DNA of 64,000 nucleotides from Poriferisocius sp965200775 (GCA_965200775.1 OZ241383.1:806001-870000), one strand, 5' to 3'; shown: positions 45,223 through 54,199, numbered from the stretch's first letter. Translations and numbers: made by a program. The notes: generated by a model not told the origin, from the letters alone.

Positions 45223-46635
45223 TCAGTAGGAGGGGAGGACGCGGTCGATCTGCCAGAACGCCATGAACAGCACGACGCAGAACGGTAGGGCAGAAATGGC
45301 ATATGAGGGCAACCGCCTCCAGCGCTTGGCGGCGAACATGGCCGAGAACCAGATGGCCGCAGCGGCCAGGCCCCACATGATGGCCGGGGCGTAGCCGCCG
45401 GAGTCCCCGTCGAGGCCCTCCCCGAAGGAATCAGTCGAGGCTTGGTTGTCTGTGGCCTGAACCGGGGTGGGTCCCGGCGGTTGGTGATCGGCCGAAGTGA
45501 CCGCAGAGGCCGGGGGCGGCTCCTCCTCGGAGGGTGCCGGGCCGCTGGTGACTGTCGGGGCGGGTTCTGCCGTCGCTGCATCATCCACGGGTTCTGCGGT
45601 CCCAGCTAGTTCCTCGGCTCCGGGGGTCTCAGCAACATTGTCCGGCTCGGTTGGGGTTGTGGTGGGGGTAGCGGTCTCGGCCGCTTCGGAACTTTCGACC
45701 GCGTCGCCAGTCTCAGCAGCCTCGGTTGTTTCGCTCACCTCCTCATCGGCCAACTCCACATCTGCAGGTGGTTCCTCACCCGGTCGGGGATAGGTGGGCG
45801 CGGTTTCGCCCATCAACTCGGCCACCACGATGATGCGCTGCCGGGACGAGCCCTTGGGGTGGCAAGCGGTGAGGGTGAGACGGTTGGGGTGGTCGCGGAA
45901 GTTCTGGCTGAGCACCTCAATAGCCGAGGGCGGCACGATGATGTGCCCGTAGCCGTCACCCTGCTCGACCACCTCGTAGGTGAACTCTCCCTGGATGGTG
46001 GTGACCTTGATCTGATCGCCGGGGACCAGCTCGTCTATGTCGCCGAAGGGTGCGCCGTAGGTGGTGCGATGCCCGGCGATGGCTGCGTTGCCCGCCTGAC
46101 CGGGAAGGGGGGTGTTGGGGTAGTGGCCGGGGCCCTTGCGGAGATCGCTGACCCGGACGCCCTCCACCACCGTCTTGTTGAGGTTGATCCGGGGGATCTC
46201 AATCCGGGCAATGGGTAATCCAGGATCCCTGTACAGCAGGGCCAACCATTCGGGGTCGGGGGTCGGTTCGGGGGTCGGAGTCGGGGTGGCCGTGGCAGGC
46301 TCCGGGCCCTCGGTGGGAGACGACGCGGGGGGTGGCTCAGGGTCCTGGATGGAAGGCGGGGCGGCGTCCGGCCCGGAGGGGGCCTCGATCGTTGCCGGAG
46401 GGTTCGTTGGTTCGGAGGTCGGCTCGGGGGTGGAGGAAACGGGCCGGTTGGATTCCTCCGGGCCCTGGGAGCGGGAGGCGTCCAGCAGCTCGTTGAAGTC
46501 GTCCTCGAGGGTCTGCTGGGCTCGGGCCTCGATGATGCCGGTTCCCCAGAGCTGGAAGATCCCGAACAGCAGCACGATCAGTCCGATGACGATGATGGTC
46601 TTGCCCAGCATTCCCAGCACCCGTACGGAGGTCAC
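45223..46635 (-). CDS. Class E-like sortase with long linkers and C-terminal membrane helices
   Basis: 470 aa. An N-terminal helix (IIVIGLIVLLFGIFQLWG), a Pro/Glu/Ser/Thr-rich linker, then the sortase domain with catalytic His in IAGHRTTYGAPF, Cys in LTACHPKGSS and the following Arg in RQRIIVVAEL. After it come some 130 residues of Glu/Thr/Pro-rich linker and two hydrophobic helices near the C-terminus, which is unusual for a sortase. Start is GTG 46635, 7 nt behind TACACT on this strand. It anchors surface proteins or pilins; substrates are not in the window. Confidence 0.88.
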   Translation of the reverse strand: MTSVRVLGMLGKTIIVIGLIVLLFGIFQLWGTGIIEARAQQTLEDDFNELLDASRSQGPEESNRPVSSTPEPTSEPTNPPATIEAPSGPDAAPPSIQDPEPPPASSPTEGPEPATATPTPTPEPTPDPEWLALLYRDPGLPIARIEIPRINLNKTVVEGVRVSDLRKGPGHYPNTPLPGQAGNAAIAGHRTTYGAPFGDIDELVPGDQIKVTTIQGEFTYEVVEQGDGYGHIIVPPSAIEVLSQNFRDHPNRLTLTACHPKGSSRQRIIVVAELMGETAPTYPRPGEEPPADVELADEEVSETTEAAETGDAVESSEAAETATPTTTPTEPDNVAETPGAEELAGTAEPVDDAATAEPAPTVTSGPAPSEEEPPPASAVTSADHQPPGPTPVQATDNQASTDSFGEGLDGDSGGYAPAIMWGLAAAAIWFSAMFAAKRWRRLPSYAISALPFCVVLFMAFWQIDRVLPSY

Positions 46636-46642
46636 GATGGGA

Positions 46643-46648
46643 AGTGTA
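46643..46648 (-). promoter_or_regulatory. -10 element of the sortase gene (leaderless type)
   Basis: Minus-strand TACACT, 7 nt before the GTG at 46635, no ribosome binding site between. Confidence 0.5.
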
Positions 46649-46714
46649 CGAGTGGGTAGCGGGGAACCCGCAGCACCCCCGGCCGGCCGGTTCCCGATGG
46701 CGGAAGCCGCAGGG

Positions 46715-46720
46715 TACGGT
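46715..46720 (+). promoter_or_regulatory. -10 element of the acyl-CoA synthetase gene (leaderless type)
   Basis: TACGGT lies 6 nt before the ATG at 46727; a weak TTCCCG sits 18 bp upstream. It is back to back with the sortase promoter. Confidence 0.5.
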
Positions 46721-46726
46721 TTGGGC

Positions 46727-48262
46727 ATGAAAGTTGCGCTGTGTGTGGGGGATTTCCTGGCTCGGGCAGAGACGGTGTACGGCGACCGGGTGGGGATCGT
46801 GGACGAGCCCGATCAGCCCGCCGAGGGGTGGGGGGAACTCACCTACAACCGGATCGGAGAGCTCGCCCGGGCGCAGGCGGCCGCCCTCGACGACCTCGGG
46901 ATCGGCTTCGGGGAGCGGGTGGCCGTCGTCTCCCACAACGCAGCGCGGCTCATGGTCTCCCTTTTCGGGGTGAGCGGGTACGGCCGGGTATGCGTGCCGA
47001 TCAACTTCAGGCTCAAGCAGGAGGAGATCAGCTACATCGTGGAGCACTGCGGGGCGTCGATGCTGCTGATCGATCCGGAGCTGGCCGACTCCCTGGCCGA
47101 TGTGAACTGCCGTCACCGCTACGTGCTGGGAGCCGAATCCGACCAAGCTCTCTACAGGTTCGATGCCGAGCCCCAGCCATGGGTTCCCGACGAGGACGCC
47201 ACCGCCACCATCAACTACACCTCGGGCACCACCGCTCGGCCCAAGGGGGTGCAGATGCCCCACCGGTCGCTGTGGCTCAACGCCGTCACCTTCGGGTGGG
47301 CCGCCGGGGTGAACGACCGTGACGTGTACCTACACACCCTGCCCATGTTCCACTGCAACGGGTGGGGCATGCCCTATTCCCTAACCGGCTCCGGTGCTCG
47401 CCACATCGTGCTGCGCAAGGTGGACGGCATGGAGATCTTGCGCCGGATCGAGCGCCACGGTGTGACGTTCCTGTGCGGGGCCCCTGCGGTGGTGGCCGCC
47501 GTTCTCGACGCCGCCCAGGACTGGGAGGGCGACATCCCCGGCTCGGGACGTGTGCGCATGACTGTGGCCGGTGCCCCGCCCCCCACACGCACCATCGAGC
47601 GCATGGAAACCGAGCTGGGCTGGGAGTTCATTCAGCTCTACGGCCTCACCGAGACGGCGCCCTATCTGACCATGAACCGCCGGCGGGCAGAGTGGGATCA
47701 CCTCACCCCGGCCGAACGGGCGGTGAAGCTGGCCCGCCAAGGCGTTCCTGCTCTGGGAATCTCGATGGCGGTGGACGGCGACGGGGAGGTTCTGGCCCGG
47801 GGCAATCACGTTTTGGAGGGTTACTGGGAGCAGCCCGAGGCCACCGACGAGGCCCTGGCCGGGGGGTGGTTCCACACCGGCGACGGCGGGTTCATCGACG
47901 GTGAGGGCTATCTCACGCTGTCGGACCGCAAGAAGGACGTGATCATCTCCGGCGGGGAGAACGTGTCGTCCATCGAGGTGGAAGACGCCCTGTTCGCTCA
48001 CGAGGCGGTGGCCGAGGTAGCGGTGATCGGGGTGCCCGACGAGAAGTGGGGGGAGACGGTGAAGGCTCTGGTGGTGCTGGCCCCGGGAACGGAGGCTTCA
48101 GAGGCCGAGCTGATAGATCACTGCCGCAGCCGCATGGCTCACTACAAGTGCCCCACGTCGGTGGAGTTCCGTGACGAGCTGGCCCGCACCGCTACCGGCA
48201 AGCTGCAGAAGTACCGGTTGCGGGAGCCCTATTGGGCCGGCCAGGAGCGCGGCATCAACTGA
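46727..48262 (+). CDS. AMP-dependent acyl-CoA synthetase/ligase
   Basis: 511 aa adenylate-forming enzyme. P-loop-like motif INYTSGTTARPKGVQMPH, the A5 motif QLYGLTETAPYLTMN, the hinge SDRKKDVIISGGENVSSIEV and the C-terminal catalytic lysine in RTATGKLQKYRLR. It activates a fatty or aryl acid as the CoA thioester; the specificity is unknown, but the pattern resembles medium/long-chain FadD-type ligases. The start is ATG 46727, supported by the -10 spacing; a longer frame would run through the sortase promoter. Confidence 0.9.
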   Translation: MKVALCVGDFLARAETVYGDRVGIVDEPDQPAEGWGELTYNRIGELARAQAAALDDLGIGFGERVAVVSHNAARLMVSLFGVSGYGRVCVPINFRLKQEEISYIVEHCGASMLLIDPELADSLADVNCRHRYVLGAESDQALYRFDAEPQPWVPDEDATATINYTSGTTARPKGVQMPHRSLWLNAVTFGWAAGVNDRDVYLHTLPMFHCNGWGMPYSLTGSGARHIVLRKVDGMEILRRIERHGVTFLCGAPAVVAAVLDAAQDWEGDIPGSGRVRMTVAGAPPPTRTIERMETELGWEFIQLYGLTETAPYLTMNRRRAEWDHLTPAERAVKLARQGVPALGISMAVDGDGEVLARGNHVLEGYWEQPEATDEALAGGWFHTGDGGFIDGEGYLTLSDRKKDVIISGGENVSSIEVEDALFAHEAVAEVAVIGVPDEKWGETVKALVVLAPGTEASEAELIDHCRSRMAHYKCPTSVEFRDELARTATGKLQKYRLREPYWAGQERGIN

Positions 48263-48313
48263 ACTTGCGATTCGGGCGTGCCCGGTTGGGGGCATCGTCT
48301 GTTTGAAGCTTGG

Positions 48314-49948
48314 CTACCCCAGCGAGACCGGGGTGGCCACTTCGGTGAAGAAGTCGTTGCCTTTGTCGTCGGTCACGATGAACGCGGGGAAATCCTCCAC
48401 CTCGATCCTAAACACCGCTTCCATGCCCAGTTCGGGATATTCCAGCACCTCCACCTTGCGGATGGAGTCCTTGGCCAGGCGGGCGGCAGGGCCGCCGATC
48501 GATCCCAGGTAGAAGCCGCCGTGACGGGCGCACGCCTCCACCACCGAACGGGACCGATTGCCCTTGGCCAGCATCACCTTGCTGCCTCCGGCCGCCTGGA
48601 ACTGATCGACGTATGCGTCCATCCGCCCCGCGGTGGTGGGGCCGAACGACCCCGAGGCGTACCCTTCGGGGGTTTTGGCAGGTCCGGCGTAATACACCGG
48701 ATGGTCCCTCAGGTAGGCCGGTATGGGCTCGCCGGCGTCCAGGCGCTCCTTGATCTTGGCGTGGGCCAGGTCGCGGGCCACCACCAGGGTGCCGGTTAGG
48801 GCCAGCCTGGTCTTCACCGGGTACCGGGTCAGCTCGGCCAGGATGTCGTCCATGGGCTGGTTGAGGTCGATGTTGACCACCTCGCGGCCCAGCTCGTCGT
48901 CGGTCACTTCCGGCAGGAACCGGGCCGGGTCGGTCTCGAGCTGCTCCAGGAAAATCCCCTCGGCGGTGATCTTGCCCAGCGCCTGGCGGTCGGCCGAGCA
49001 CGACACCGCTATCCCCACCGGACACGACGCACCGTGGCGGGGAAGGCGGATGACCCGCACGTCGTGGCAGAAGTACTTGCCCCCGAACTGCGCCCCGATC
49101 CCGAAATGCCTGGTCAGCTCTAGGATGCGGTCTTCCCATTCCAAGTCCCTGAACGCGTGTCCGGTTTCGGAACCCTCGGTGGGCAGGGTGTCGAGGTAGC
49201 GGGCCGACGCGTACTTGGCCACCTTCAGGGTGTACTCGGCCGAGGTGCCGCCGATGACCACGGCCAGGTGGTAGGGCGGGCAAGCCGCGGTGCCGAGGGT
49301 GCGCAGTTTCTCGTCGAGGAAGCGGGTGAGCGACTCGGGGTTCAGCAGGGCCTTGGTCTCCTGGAACAGGTACGACTTGTTGGCCGACCCGCCTCCTTTG
49401 GCCATGAACAGGAACGAGTAGTCGTCGCCAGGCGTGGCGTAGATCTCGATCTGGGCCGGCAGGTTGTTGCCGGTGTTCTTCTCCTCGAACATGGTGAGCG
49501 GGGCGAGCTGCGAGTAGCGGAGGTTGGAGGTTTGGTAGGTGTCGAACACCCCCTGGGCGATGGCCCGCTCGTCGTCGGCGCCGGTGAGCACCCGCTCGCC
49601 CTTGTGCCCCACGACAACGGCGGTCCCGGTGTCCTGGCAGCCGGGGAGCACCCCGCCTGCTGCGATGTTGGCGTTGCGGAGGAGTTCGGTGGCCACGAAG
49701 CGGTCGTTGGCCGAGGCCTTGGGGTCGTCGAGGATGGCGGCCAGTTGGGACAGATGGCCTGGTCTCAGCAGGTGGGCGATGTCCCGCATGGCTTCGCTGG
49801 TGAGCAGGCGGATGCCCTCGGGGTAGACTCGGAGGAAACGGTGCCCGTCCAGCGTGACGGTGGAGACGTGATCGGTGGTGAGCAGGCGGTACTCGGTGGT
49901 GGTGTCAGGCCCCTTGGGGAGCAGCTCGGTGTAGGAGAACTCGGCCAC
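48314..49948 (-). CDS. Fumarate hydratase class I
   Basis: 544 aa iron-sulfur fumarase of the FumA/FumB single-chain type that hydrates fumarate to malate in the TCA cycle. Conserved parts include GVLPGCQDTGTAVVVGHKGE, LGTAACPPYHLAVVIGGTSA and KVMLAKGNRSRSVVEAC; the cysteines there fit a [4Fe-4S] site. Both alpha (N-terminal) and beta (C-terminal, YYAGPAKTPEGYASGSFGPT) halves are fused. GTG start. Convergent with the acyl-CoA synthetase gene. Confidence 0.92.
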   Translation of the reverse strand: MAEFSYTELLPKGPDTTTEYRLLTTDHVSTVTLDGHRFLRVYPEGIRLLTSEAMRDIAHLLRPGHLSQLAAILDDPKASANDRFVATELLRNANIAAGGVLPGCQDTGTAVVVGHKGERVLTGADDERAIAQGVFDTYQTSNLRYSQLAPLTMFEEKNTGNNLPAQIEIYATPGDDYSFLFMAKGGGSANKSYLFQETKALLNPESLTRFLDEKLRTLGTAACPPYHLAVVIGGTSAEYTLKVAKYASARYLDTLPTEGSETGHAFRDLEWEDRILELTRHFGIGAQFGGKYFCHDVRVIRLPRHGASCPVGIAVSCSADRQALGKITAEGIFLEQLETDPARFLPEVTDDELGREVVNIDLNQPMDDILAELTRYPVKTRLALTGTLVVARDLAHAKIKERLDAGEPIPAYLRDHPVYYAGPAKTPEGYASGSFGPTTAGRMDAYVDQFQAAGGSKVMLAKGNRSRSVVEACARHGGFYLGSIGGPAARLAKDSIRKVEVLEYPELGMEAVFRIEVEDFPAFIVTDDKGNDFFTEVATPVSLG

Positions 49949-49980
49949 CGATCACCTGCCGAAGCCCGTGGTGGGTTCCC

Positions 49981-50469
49981 TCAGCCCAGCGCCGGCGTAC
50001 CGGCAAACGGTGATGGGTCTCCGGTGTCGGGGACCACCGGCGGTCGCCAGCTCATCGCCTCGCTGAGTTGTGTGGTGAAGTCCCGCCAGTCGGGAGGGTT
50101 CCAGCCCTGAGCAGAGGCCCGCAGGTTGAGCTGGTGGTCGAGGTGGACGATGGCGGGTAGCGACTCCAAGCCCAGGCCCCGCACCACCGAGCGGTCCTCG
50201 TCGGCGAACACCAGGAACTCCTTGCTCCACGGGCCGAGGAACTCCTCGGCTTCCTGGGGGGACGCAGTGACCAGGAACGCCACCCGACAGTCGGCCCCCT
50301 TGAACGTGCGGAAGATGCGCCCCGCGGTGTCGATGAGCCAGGAACTCTCGTAGGTGTAGGGGTCGAGAACCACCATGACCAGATGAAATACGGTGACCCA
50401 GTCGCCGATGGGACGAGGCTCGCCATTGATCGGCGTCAGCGGCACATCGGCATCGAGCGTGGCGGTCAT
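49981..50469 (-). CDS. Thioredoxin-fold-like protein without CxxC
   Basis: 162 aa. The order VTVFHLVMVVLDPYTYES, DCRVAFLVTASPQEAEEFLG, FLVFADEDRSVVRGLGLESL and PAIVHLDHQLNL resembles thioredoxin/peroxiredoxin-like folds, including a cis-Pro-like LPAIVHL, but only one cysteine (in GADC) and no CxxC is present. Function unknown. TAACTT lies 8 nt before the ATG at 50469. It sits 32 bp from the fumarase gene on the same strand and may share its mRNA. Confidence 0.6.
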   Translation of the reverse strand: MTATLDADVPLTPINGEPRPIGDWVTVFHLVMVVLDPYTYESSWLIDTAGRIFRTFKGADCRVAFLVTASPQEAEEFLGPWSKEFLVFADEDRSVVRGLGLESLPAIVHLDHQLNLRASAQGWNPPDWRDFTTQLSEAMSWRPPVVPDTGDPSPFAGTPALG

Positions 50470-50569
50470 TGCCCTCGAAGTTACCCCAGCCGTGGGGCTC
50501 AACCCGGTGTCGGAACCGATGAATGGCAGGAGCAGGGGGCACGAGGCCGGAGATCAACTCCGGGTCCCC

Positions 50570-50575
50570 TACGCT
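50570..50575 (+). promoter_or_regulatory. -10 element of the IF-2B-like gene (leaderless type)
   Basis: TACGCT lies 6 nt before the GTG at 50582; this fixes the start far downstream of the longest open frame. Confidence 0.45.
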
Positions 50576-50581
50576 GGGGGC

Positions 50582-51382
50582 GTGCATCCCATTGAGCACC
50601 TGCGTTACGTGGCCCGGTCGTCGGGGGTGGGCCAGGAAGCGCTGGTGCGGGAGACAGCGGGGGCGCTGTTGAGCTTCGGCCACGATCCCGCTGGGTTGGT
50701 TACCACCTGTAGACGCATGATTGCCCGCCAGCCCTCGTCGGGGCCGCTTCTGTGGCTGGCTGCCCGGGTTTTGACCGGGGCCGATCCCCGCACGGAGGTT
50801 CGCGCCTGCGTTCAGGCCCTGGCCGAAGACAGGACCGCTCGCCATCTGGCTCGGGAGCTGGCCGATGACGCCGAGGTATGCGTGCTGGGCTGGCCCGATC
50901 TGATCGGTGCCGCGCTGCGGCTGAGGGGCGACCTCCGGGTGTTGGTGGTGGATGTGCTGGGGGAGGGGAGCCACCTGGTGCGCAGGCTTTCGGATCAGGA
51001 TGGCTGGGTGACCGAGGTGGCCGAGAGCGGTCTGGGAGCGGCAGCGGCGTCGGCCGATGCGGTGCTGTTGGAGTCGGCTGCTGTCGGCCCCGACGGATTC
51101 CTGGCGGTGGCGGGTTCTCGGGCCGCTGCGGCGGTGGCCCACGCCGAAGGTGTGCCCGTGTGGTTGGTGGCCGGTACCGGTTCGGTTCTGCCCCAGTCGA
51201 TGTGGGACTCGCTCACCCGGAGGACCTTGGGAATGGTGGAGCCGTGGGATGCGGACGAGGAGGTGGTGCCCCTCTCGCTGGTGGATCGGATGGTCGGCCC
51301 CAACGGAGTGGCCCCACCCGTCGAAGCCGCCACCCGCACTGACTGCCCTGTGGCCCCCGAGTTGTTCTTCACCGCGGTTTGA
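50582..51382 (+). CDS. eIF-2B/IF-2B-alpha-like protein
   Basis: 266 aa. An N-terminal helical part (HPIEHLRYVARSSGVGQEAL) is followed by a Rossmann-like domain with VLVVDVLGEGSHLVRRLSDQ, ADAVLLESAAVGPDGFLAVA and AHAEGVPVWLVAGTGSVLP, reminiscent of the eIF-2B alpha/beta/delta, MtnA and ribose-1,5-bisphosphate isomerase superfamily (the GSR/AA and KP-like loops are degenerate). It may act on a sugar phosphate; the true role is unknown. The end touches the CapA remnant. Confidence 0.65.
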   Translation: MHPIEHLRYVARSSGVGQEALVRETAGALLSFGHDPAGLVTTCRRMIARQPSSGPLLWLAARVLTGADPRTEVRACVQALAEDRTARHLARELADDAEVCVLGWPDLIGAALRLRGDLRVLVVDVLGEGSHLVRRLSDQDGWVTEVAESGLGAAAASADAVLLESAAVGPDGFLAVAGSRAAAAVAHAEGVPVWLVAGTGSVLPQSMWDSLTRRTLGMVEPWDADEEVVPLSLVDRMVGPNGVAPPVEAATRTDCPVAPELFFTAV

Positions 51383-51740
51383 CCCGGCTCCTCGCCAGGC
51401 CCGGCTGGCCTTCACCGGAGACCTGCTTTCGCATACCGCGGTGTTCACCCGGGCTGGCCTGGGCCTCGCCGGCATGGCCCGCGCCGAGGAGGAAGCGGCC
51501 ACTCCGAAGCTGTACGAGGTGGACGGGATCAGCGCCGTACCCACATGGGTGGATCGGCGGTCCTACACCATCATCGATGTCGGCGAGGCGCTGATGAACG
51601 ACACCTACCCCGACCTGGCCTCGCGGCTCAAAGAGTCCTGGGACCGCACCTGGCTAACGCTCCGCAGCTACGGCGTTGATGTCACCTCCGCACCCCCGGC
51701 AGCCCCGGCGAACATCGGACATCAAGGCGCCGAGCCCTAG
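51381..51740 (+). pseudogene. Remnant of a CapA-family (PGA_cap) protein
   Basis: The frame encodes RLAFTGDLLSHTAVFTRAG, which looks like the N-terminal metal-binding motif of CapA/poly-gamma-glutamate capsule proteins, directly followed by YEVDGISAVPTWVDRRSYTI, DVGEALMNDTYPD and SWDRTWLTLRSYGVD, which look like the C-terminal tail of the same family. About 250 central residues are missing and no start codon or ribosome site is present. An internal deletion of a CapA gene is the simplest reading; confidence in the family is moderate. Confidence 0.5.
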
Positions 51741-51773
51741 GGCCATTCGTGGGGGCCGTTGCGAGGCCCGCCC

Positions 51774-51779
51774 TAGTGT
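51774..51779 (+). promoter_or_regulatory. -10 element of the nitroreductase-SRPBCC gene (leaderless type)
   Basis: TAGTGT lies 7 nt before the ATG at 51787, without a ribosome binding site. Confidence 0.45.
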
Positions 51780-51786
51780 GGCGGTC

Positions 51787-52944
51787 ATGAAGATTGACAC
51801 TGAGGCGGTGGACTTGGCTCTGACCACCACCAGAGCGGTTCGTCGGCGGCTGGATCTGGAGCGGCCGGTTGACGATCGGATCATCCTCGATTGCATCGAC
51901 ATTGCCGAGCAGGCCCCGACCGGGGGGAACCAGACCAGTCGGCGGTGGATTGTGGTGCGCGACCCCAAGATCAAGGCCGAACTGGCCCGGTTGTACCGGG
52001 AGACTGCGGGGCGTTTTCTGATTGAGGCTCGTGACCGTCTGAAGGGAACCGATCATCCCAGTGCGCCGATGATGAGTTCTGCGGCCCATCTGGCCGAGCA
52101 TCTGGCCGAGGTGCCGGTGATCGTCATCCCAACCATCGTCGGTCGTCACGACGGGAGCGGCTCTCCGGGCCTGTTCGATTCGGTGATCCAGAGTGCGTGG
52201 AGCTTTTGCGTGGCGTTGCGGGCACGGGGGTTGGGCAGTGCGTGGACCTCGGCCATTTTGGCTCGGGAAGTGGAGCTGAAGGAGCTGTTGGGCATTCCGG
52301 ACACGACCACCGAAATCGCCATGTTGCCGGTGGCGTGGACCAAGGGTACGGACTTCCGCCCTGCTCGCCGCACCCCGGCCCGGGAGATCACCTTCTTTGA
52401 TCGGTACGGTCGTACCTTTGAGTCGGGGCCTGGCCCGGCGGTGAGCATGGCCGATGGCCCCGGCATGGTGGTGGAGGCCGATATTGCTGCCGAAGCGTCG
52501 GTGGTGTGGGCCGCGGTGACCGATATCAACCTCCCGGCCCGGTTTTCTGAGGAGTTCAACGGTGCCAGCTGGGACGAAGGATTCGACGGCCCTGCTTTGG
52601 GAGCGAGGTTCACCGGACAGAACCACATCGAGACCCTGGGCCACCGGGAGATGCCCTGCTTCGTGGATGTGTGTGATGAACCGTCCGCTTTCGGGTGGTG
52701 TACATCCGACCCCGACAATCCGGGGGCCCGTTGGCGTTTCGAGCTTCAACCCTTGGTGGGGAGCGGCACCCGGTTGCTGCACCGTGTTCTGTTGGGCCCC
52801 GGGCCATCCGGGCTGACCAGGTTTATCGAACAGAACCCGGACATGGAGGCCCGTGCCATCGCCCGTCGCCTCGGAGTTCTCCAGGCCAACATGCAACGGG
52901 TGGTGAACGGAATCAAGGCCCACATCGAGGCTGGAGGCAGCTAG
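51787..52944 (+). CDS. Nitroreductase domain fused to SRPBCC (polyketide cyclase-like) domain
   Basis: 385 aa. Residues about 1-215 form an FMN nitroreductase domain (TTTRAVRRRLDLERPVDDR, AEQAPTGGNQTSRRWIVVRD, LGSAWTSAILAREVELKELL GIP, PVAWTKGT). Residues about 228-385 form an SRPBCC ligand-binding domain (EADIAAEASVVWAAVTDINL, WRFELQPLVGSGTRLLHRVL). The two are joined by a short linker in one frame. It probably reduces a hydrophobic ligand held by the second domain; substrate unknown. A relic of a second copy's 3' end lies at 7801-7922. Confidence 0.8.
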   Translation: MKIDTEAVDLALTTTRAVRRRLDLERPVDDRIILDCIDIAEQAPTGGNQTSRRWIVVRDPKIKAELARLYRETAGRFLIEARDRLKGTDHPSAPMMSSAAHLAEHLAEVPVIVIPTIVGRHDGSGSPGLFDSVIQSAWSFCVALRARGLGSAWTSAILAREVELKELLGIPDTTTEIAMLPVAWTKGTDFRPARRTPAREITFFDRYGRTFESGPGPAVSMADGPGMVVEADIAAEASVVWAAVTDINLPARFSEEFNGASWDEGFDGPALGARFTGQNHIETLGHREMPCFVDVCDEPSAFGWCTSDPDNPGARWRFELQPLVGSGTRLLHRVLLGPGPSGLTRFIEQNPDMEARAIARRLGVLQANMQRVVNGIKAHIEAGGS

Positions 52945-53066
52945 CAGAACCGGTTGTACCGTTGCCCGGCCCGTTCCCGCTACTGGCACAACATCCACCA
53001 CCGCAACTTCCAGGCGGTAACGTGCTGGGTTTGGAGGGGCAAGGTGTGCCCTGCCGAGGAGTCCCC

Positions 53067-53567
53067 GTGTCCGACAGCCCATCGATCGACCCGGCCCACT
53101 ACCGCCAGGTACTGGGACAGTTTCCCACCGGGGTGACCGTGGTAACTGCGGCGGGACCCGACGGTCCGGCCGGGCTGGCCATCGGCTCCTTTGGATCGGT
53201 GTCGCTCGACCCGCCGCTGGTCATGTTCATGCCCGGCAAGTCGTCCACGAGCTGGCCGGCCATCGAGGCCGCAGGCCACTTCGGGGTGAACATCCTGGCC
53301 GAGGACCAAAGCGACATGTCCAATCTGTTCGCTTCCAAAGCCGAGGACAAGTTCGCCGGCCTGGACTGGTCCACCAAGGTCACCGGCGCTCCTATCTTCC
53401 CGGACTCGCTGGCCTGGATCGACTGCGAGATCGACCAGGCGGTGGAAGGCGGCGATCACTGGATCGTGCTCGGCCGGGTGCTCAATCTGGGAGTGCAGCG
53501 AGACGACGTGGGACCGCTGGTGTTCCTGGGCGGGAAGTACGGCCTGTTCGACCCGCTCGGCCAGTGA
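53067..53567 (+). CDS. Flavin reductase family protein
   Basis: 166 aa FMN-binding split-barrel flavin reductase of the kind that supplies reduced flavin to two-component monooxygenases. Typical segments are LGQFPTGVTVVTAAGPDGPA, SFGSVSLDPPLVMFMPGKSS, FGVNILAEDQSDMSNLFASK and CEIDQAVEGGDHWIVLGRVL. The GTG at 53067 has GAGGAG 5 nt upstream. Which oxygenase it serves is unclear; the LLM enzymes are candidates. A 14-15-bp tandem repeat (GAAAAGAACCTGACG / GAAAGAACCGGACG) starts at the stop codon. Confidence 0.85.
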   Translation: MSDSPSIDPAHYRQVLGQFPTGVTVVTAAGPDGPAGLAIGSFGSVSLDPPLVMFMPGKSSTSWPAIEAAGHFGVNILAEDQSDMSNLFASKAEDKFAGLDWSTKVTGAPIFPDSLAWIDCEIDQAVEGGDHWIVLGRVLNLGVQRDDVGPLVFLGGKYGLFDPLGQ

Positions 53568-53610
53568 AAAGAACCTGACGGAAAGAACCGGACGGAGGGA
53601 AACCACCGCG

Positions 53611-54129
53611 ATGCCTCTCTACGCGCTGGGGGCCATTGAGCCCGACGTCCATCCCGAGGCGTTTGTCCACCCTCAGGCCGTGATCATCGGCCAGGTGAGC
53701 GTCGGCCCGGAGTCGACGGTGTGGCCGGGAGCTGTCCTCAGGGGCGACGGAGCGGGCATCGTCATCGGCGCCCGGACCTCGGTCCAGGACAATGCGGTCA
53801 TCCACAACACCGAGGAACTGCTCACCGTGGTGGGTGACAACGTCACGATCGGCCACCTGGCCCACCTAGAGGGCTGCACGGTCGAGGACGAAGCGCTGAT
53901 CGGCACCGCTTCGGTGGTGCTTCACGAAGCAGTGGTTGGCCGAGGCGCGCTGGTGGGGGCCAACGCGGTGGTCACCAACAAAATGTCGATCCCGCCCCTG
54001 GCCCTGGCCGTGGGAGTGCCGGCCAAGGTACGCGAGGAGTTCATGGCCGAGGGCCAGAATCGCCTGGATGCCCAGAGTTACGTGGATCGCGGGTACCGAT
54101 ATCGGGCCGAGATGCGATTGCTAGGCTGA
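53611..54129 (+). CDS. Gamma-carbonic anhydrase family protein
   Basis: 172 aa left-handed beta-helix protein with hexapeptide repeats. His ligands appear in DNAVIHNTEE and VTIGHLAHLEGC, and ALIGTASVVLHEAVVGRGAL and VTNKMSIPPLALAVGVPAKV follow. Such proteins bind zinc and may hydrate CO2, though many have no proven activity. The ATG has GAGGG upstream. It ends 70 bp before sufB. Confidence 0.88.
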   Translation: MPLYALGAIEPDVHPEAFVHPQAVIIGQVSVGPESTVWPGAVLRGDGAGIVIGARTSVQDNAVIHNTEELLTVVGDNVTIGHLAHLEGCTVEDEALIGTASVVLHEAVVGRGALVGANAVVTNKMSIPPLALAVGVPAKVREEFMAEGQNRLDAQSYVDRGYRYRAEMRLLG

Positions 54130-54136
54130 ACGCCGG

Positions 54137-54142
54137 TAGTAT
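54137..54142 (+). promoter_or_regulatory. Candidate -10 element upstream of sufB
   Basis: TAGTAT about 58 bp before the sufB ATG; AGGAA lies 7 nt before the ATG itself. No -35 box was recognised. Confidence 0.3.
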
Positions 54143-54199
54143 TCGGGTCACCAGGTCCCATCAACCGGGTCACATCCACCTCTTGGCTAGGAACTCACT

